33,800 nucleotides of DNA, from NCBI GenBank assembly GCA_031425695.1, contig JANPJV010000138.1, positions 1-33,800 of the forward strand, written 5' to 3'. The number at the start of each line of letters is the position of its first letter. Position 1 is the first letter of the stretch. A program made the position numbers and the translations under genes. This stretch comes from JANPJV01 sp031425695. Its GTDB lineage: Bacteria > Pseudomonadota > Gammaproteobacteria > Xanthomonadales > SZUA-5. Below are positions 31,532 to 33,800 of the stretch, piece by piece. A model generated the notes under the pieces. That model did not search any database. It saw only the letters and a list, made by a program, of their open reading frames with translations, and was not told the DNA's origin.

Positions 31532-32959
31532 ATGAATCATCGTCCCATCAGCGCACGCATCAATCCCGAAGCCGGCATGGACGTGCTGTCCAAGGCTGAA
31601 GTGCGCCGCCTTACCGCCGCCACGACCGGCGATCTCTACGAGTTGTTCCGACGCTGTACGCTCGCGGTCCTGACTACTGGCACCGAGACCGACAGTGCGC
31701 GTGCCGTGCTCGCGCGCCATCCGAATTTCGATGTACGCGTCGTCCAGCAGGACCGGGGCGTCAAGCTCGACCTGATCAACGCGCCCTGCCAAGCCTTCGT
31801 CGACGGCGAGATCATTCGCGGCATCCGCCAGCTGCTGTTCGCGGTGCTGCGCGACATCCTCTACGTCGAGAACGAGATCAAGACGCGCGCCTCGCTGGTC
31901 GAGCCTGAAGGCATCACCAACGCGGTCTTCGACATCCTGCGCAACGCCGGCATCCTGCGCGCGCAGCTGGCGCCGAACATGGTTGTCTGCTGGGGCGGCC
32001 ACTCGATCATCCGCAATGAATACGAGTACACCAAGAAGGTCGGCTACGAGCTCGGCCTGCGCGGTTTCGACATCTGCACCGGTTGCGGTCCCGGCGCCAT
32101 GAAGGGCCCCATGAAGGGCGCCACCATCGCCCACGCCAAGCAGCGCATCAACGACACCCGCTACATCGGCATCACCGAGCCGGGAATCATCGCGGCCGAG
32201 TCGCCGAACCCGATCGTGAACCACCTCGTGATCATGCCGGACATCGAAAAGCGCCTCGAAGCCTTCGTGCGCCTCGGCCATGCGATTGTCGTGTTCCCGG
32301 GTGGCGTCGGCACCGCCGAAGAGATCCTCTACCTGCTCGGCATCCTGCTGCACCCGGACAACGAGCACGTCCCGTATCCGGTGGTGCTGACCGGCCCCAA
32401 GCAGAGCGCTGCGTATTTCGAGCAGATCGATGCCTTCTTGAAGCTCGTGCTCGGCGAGACCGCCGCGCAGCGCTACCGCATCATCGTCGGCGATCCGGTC
32501 GAGGTCGCCCGCCACATCCGCCAGGGCATCGCCCAGGTCACCGAGCACCGCGTGGAGACCAAGGACGCGTTCTTCTACAACTGGACACTCAAGATCCCTG
32601 AGGCTTTCCAGCACCGCTTCGTGCCAACCCACGAGAACATGGCCAAGCTCGAGTTGCACCGCGACCGCCCCGTGCACGAGCTCGCGGCCGACCTGCGCCG
32701 TGCCTTCAGCGGCATCGTCGCCGGCAACGTCAAGGAAGAGGGCATCCGCGCGATCGAGGCCCACGGCCCGTACGAGATCAGTGGCGAGCCGGTCATCATG
32801 GAAGCCATGGATCGCCTGTTGCAGGCCTTCGTCGACCAGCACCGCATGAAGCTGCCCGGCACCGAGCCCTACAAGCCGTGTTACCGGCTCAAGCTCGCCG
32901 ATGAAGTTTCGCTTCGCGGGAAAAGCGATTCGAGCAAGACCTCGACCGCAGGGGCTTGA
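31532..32959 (+). CDS. ppnN: Nucleotide 5'-monophosphate nucleosidase PpnN (YgdH family)
   Basis: 475 residues from the ATG at 31532, with AAGGA nine bases upstream; an in-frame ATG at 31514 overlaps the hairpin and lacks a ribosome site. It follows E. coli PpnN throughout: GMDVLSKAEV near the N-terminus, ERGVKLELIN-like DRGVKLDLIN, VDGEIIRGIRQLLFAVLRDIL, TGCGPGAMKGPMKGA, and PGGVGTAEEI (256-261 onward), the lysine-decarboxylase/LOG-type nucleotide motif. PpnN cleaves nucleoside monophosphates to free base and ribose 5-phosphate and is stimulated by (p)ppGpp in E. coli. The usual length (about 455) is matched. It may be transcribed with the upstream cNMP/rhodanese gene. Its stop codon overlaps the -35 box of the tRNA-Asn promoter. 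Confidence 0.95.
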   Translation: MNHRPISARINPEAGMDVLSKAEVRRLTAATTGDLYELFRRCTLAVLTTGTETDSARAVLARHPNFDVRVVQQDRGVKLDLINAPCQAFVDGEIIRGIRQLLFAVLRDILYVENEIKTRASLVEPEGITNAVFDILRNAGILRAQLAPNMVVCWGGHSIIRNEYEYTKKVGYELGLRGFDICTGCGPGAMKGPMKGATIAHAKQRINDTRYIGITEPGIIAAESPNPIVNHLVIMPDIEKRLEAFVRLGHAIVVFPGGVGTAEEILYLLGILLHPDNEHVPYPVVLTGPKQSAAYFEQIDAFLKLVLGETAAQRYRIIVGDPVEVARHIRQGIAQVTEHRVETKDAFFYNWTLKIPEAFQHRFVPTHENMAKLELHRDRPVHELAADLRRAFSGIVAGNVKEEGIRAIEAHGPYEISGEPVIMEAMDRLLQAFVDQHRMKLPGTEPYKPCYRLKLADEVSLRGKSDSSKTSTAGA

Positions 32960-32984
32960 CCTTGAGGCCAAGGCTTTGCATTAT
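32956..32984 (+). promoter_or_regulatory. Promoter of tRNA-Asn
   Basis: TTGACC (32956-32961), 17-nt spacer, CATTAT (32979-32984), placing the transcription start a few bases before the tRNA at 33000. The -35 box shares bases with the ppnN stop codon. Confidence 0.55.
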
Positions 32985-32999
32985 TCCGCTCTTGCCCGT

Positions 33000-33074
<75 letters not shown>

Positions 33075-33082
33075 GTAATATC

Positions 33083-33121
33083 AACGGCTTGCACTCGAAA
33101 TGGTGTGGGCCGTTTTCTTTT
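33083..33121 (+). terminator. Intrinsic terminator of tRNA-Asn
   Basis: AACGGCTTGCACT (33083-33095) pairs with GGTGTGGGCCGTT (33102-33114, with G.U pairs) around a short loop, followed by TTTTCTTTTG. It ends the tRNA transcript nine bases behind the CCA. Confidence 0.8.
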
Positions 33122-33134
33122 GAGTCACCGCCAA

Positions 33135-33665
33135 GTCACTAGCCGCCCTGGTGACTTTGTGATCGGCGCCGAGAACTTCGCGACGTCGCGAAGCTGTCCG
33201 ACGTCGGACACTTTGAAACCTCCCAACGTCGGGAGGTTCAAGGCGCACGTTTGCGCCTTGATCCAGGTCGCGAGCGTCCCCCTGCCTGGGGGAAGGTCGG
33301 CTCAATTTTGAGTCGACCCAACCAACGCACTTTTGCGTTCATTGCCCGGCTGAGATTTCAGCCCGTCGCAACCGGCACACTTTTGTGCCGATTGAATCTC
33401 GCGGCTGAATTCTCAGCCCTCAGTTTTGAGGCGCCAGAATCTCCCGGCGCACTTTTGCGCTTAGCTTGCGGATCAATGACTTAGCCGGCGCAATTTTGCG
33501 CCGACCCAATCAACGCACTTTTGCGCCCATTGATCGCCTGACTTTTCATGGCATCGCCAGCCGGCTGACTTTTCAGCCCGGGTCAACCGGCTCAATTGTG
33601 AGACCGTTGAATCTCACGGCACAATTTTGTGCCGATTGGCTTTCGCTCATCCGTGAGCAAAAGCC
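33135..33665. repeat. Dense array of about 19 short hairpins with NTTT-type tetraloops
   Basis: No gene is supported here. From 33176 the sequence is a chain of inverted repeats, one about every 26 bases: CTTCGCGACGTCGCGAAG (33176-33193), GTCCGACGTCGGAC (33196-33209), AAGGCGCA-CGTT-TGCGCCTT (33240-33259), AACGCA-CTTT-TGCGTT (33324-33339), CGGCACA-CTTT-TGTGCCG (33373-33390), GGCTGA-ATTC-TCAGCC (33403-33418), CGGCGCA-ATTT-TGCGCCG (33486-33503), GGCTGA-CTTT-TCAGCC (33563-33578), CGGCACA-ATTT-TGTGCCG (33617-33634) and others. Stems differ but stay complementary; loops are nearly always four bases and T-rich, closed by an A-T pair. Outer CAA/TTG or TCAA/TTGA pairs extend several of them. The spacing, constant loop and variable stem rule out a CRISPR array. 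Confidence 0.85.
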
Positions 33666-33800
33666 CTACCTGCTCAACCTCTGCTGACGCGCAAGCTGCC
33701 GCGCCACCGTGGCCGCCAGCTCTTCCTGGTCCTCACTTGCCCGGCCCTGGATGATGATGGTCACGGCACCAGCCGCAGCAGGCGCCACCGTAGCCGCTTC
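33666..33800 (-). CDS. Phage tail tape-measure-like protein, C-terminal fragment (runs off the window)
   Basis: On the minus strand the frame is open from the right edge to a TAG at 33668-33666, giving 44 residues; the start lies outside. The tail reads GAVTIIIQGRASEDQEELAA followed by TVARQLARQQRLSR. A beta strand (VTI-I) followed by an acidic-polar turn and an amphipathic, basic C-terminal helix is the usual end of phage tail tape-measure proteins (VTINVxAxxGxDxxAIAxxVAxxLxRxxR type). With so little sequence the call is tentative, but codon use is clean. It points to a prophage or prophage remnant continuing to the right. The hairpin array ends one base before its stop codon. Confidence 0.5.
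   Translation of the reverse strand, partial: EAATVAPAAAGAVTIIIQGRASEDQEELAATVARQLARQQRLSR

Noticed and set aside
33135..33665. CRISPR array reading of the repeat-rich segment
   Set aside because: There is no constant direct repeat of 23-40 bases and no uniform spacer; the constant part is a 4-base loop and the stems vary. No cas gene is visible.
33105..33687. Short plus-strand open frames (33105-33311, 33251-33484, 33466-33687)
   Set aside because: They run straight through the hairpin array, have no ribosome sites and their translations only reflect the recurring loop sequence.

Overview
The window is high-GC bacterial chromosome. It most resembles a gammaproteobacterium of the Xanthomonadales (Lysobacterales), for example a Rhodanobacteraceae-type genome. 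This is inferred from a WrbA-DUF2069 pair, a kynurenine-type tryptophan pathway (kynU, kmo, acmsd), an Oar-type TonB-dependent receptor, a bacterial alpha-2-macroglobulin, PpnN, and several families of short interspersed repeats. No rRNA and no CRISPR array is present.

Layout, left to right. 1-679: the end of wrbA overlapping a DUF2069 membrane protein. 919-3311: an AidB-like acyl-CoA dehydrogenase and a one-domain asparaginase-like protein; both start codons lie just downstream of copies of the same short repeat. 3322-3458: a four-way cloverleaf inverted repeat and a bidirectional terminator, facing a secreted S8 protease with a C-terminal P-like domain on the minus strand. 5757-6203: a small two-TM membrane protein. 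6461-9040: a large REC-REC-GGDEF-EAL-like protein with both enzymatic signature motifs lost. 9294-10592: a 12-TM transporter. 10705-13412 (minus): a kynU-kmo operon; 16285-17295 (minus): acmsd. Together these cover 3-hydroxykynurenine formation, cleavage to 3-hydroxyanthranilate, and removal of aminocarboxymuconate semialdehyde; the dioxygenase steps are not in the window. A secreted protein with 14 FG-GAP-like repeats (13562-15958) sits between them on the other strand. 17395-19151: grxD, a YciK-like SDR that has lost catalytic residues, and a MarC-family protein. 19412-22609: the Oar-like receptor, followed by a terminator and, 4 nt after its T-tract, the 5' end of a broken group II intron. 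22970-23782 (minus): an aldo/keto reductase.

23783-24873 is a noncoding kilobase. It holds two diverged 75-bp copies of an element, each ending in a pair of perfect, convergent DnaA boxes. 24874-30309 encodes an alpha-2-macroglobulin with a CYEQ thioester motif. A cNMP-binding/rhodanese protein and ppnN follow, then a tRNA-Asn(GTT) with its own promoter and terminator. 33135-33665 is a dense run of about 19 consecutive short hairpins, mostly with NTTT-type tetraloops and stems that vary by compensatory changes. It ends at a minus-strand reading frame that runs off the window and looks like the C-terminus of a phage tail tape-measure protein, so the right edge is probably a prophage or prophage remnant next to the tRNA.

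The most unusual structures are the hairpin array beside tRNA-Asn, the duplicated DnaA-box element, the broken group II intron behind a terminator, and the interspersed repeats built from CAGATTNNN-like units.
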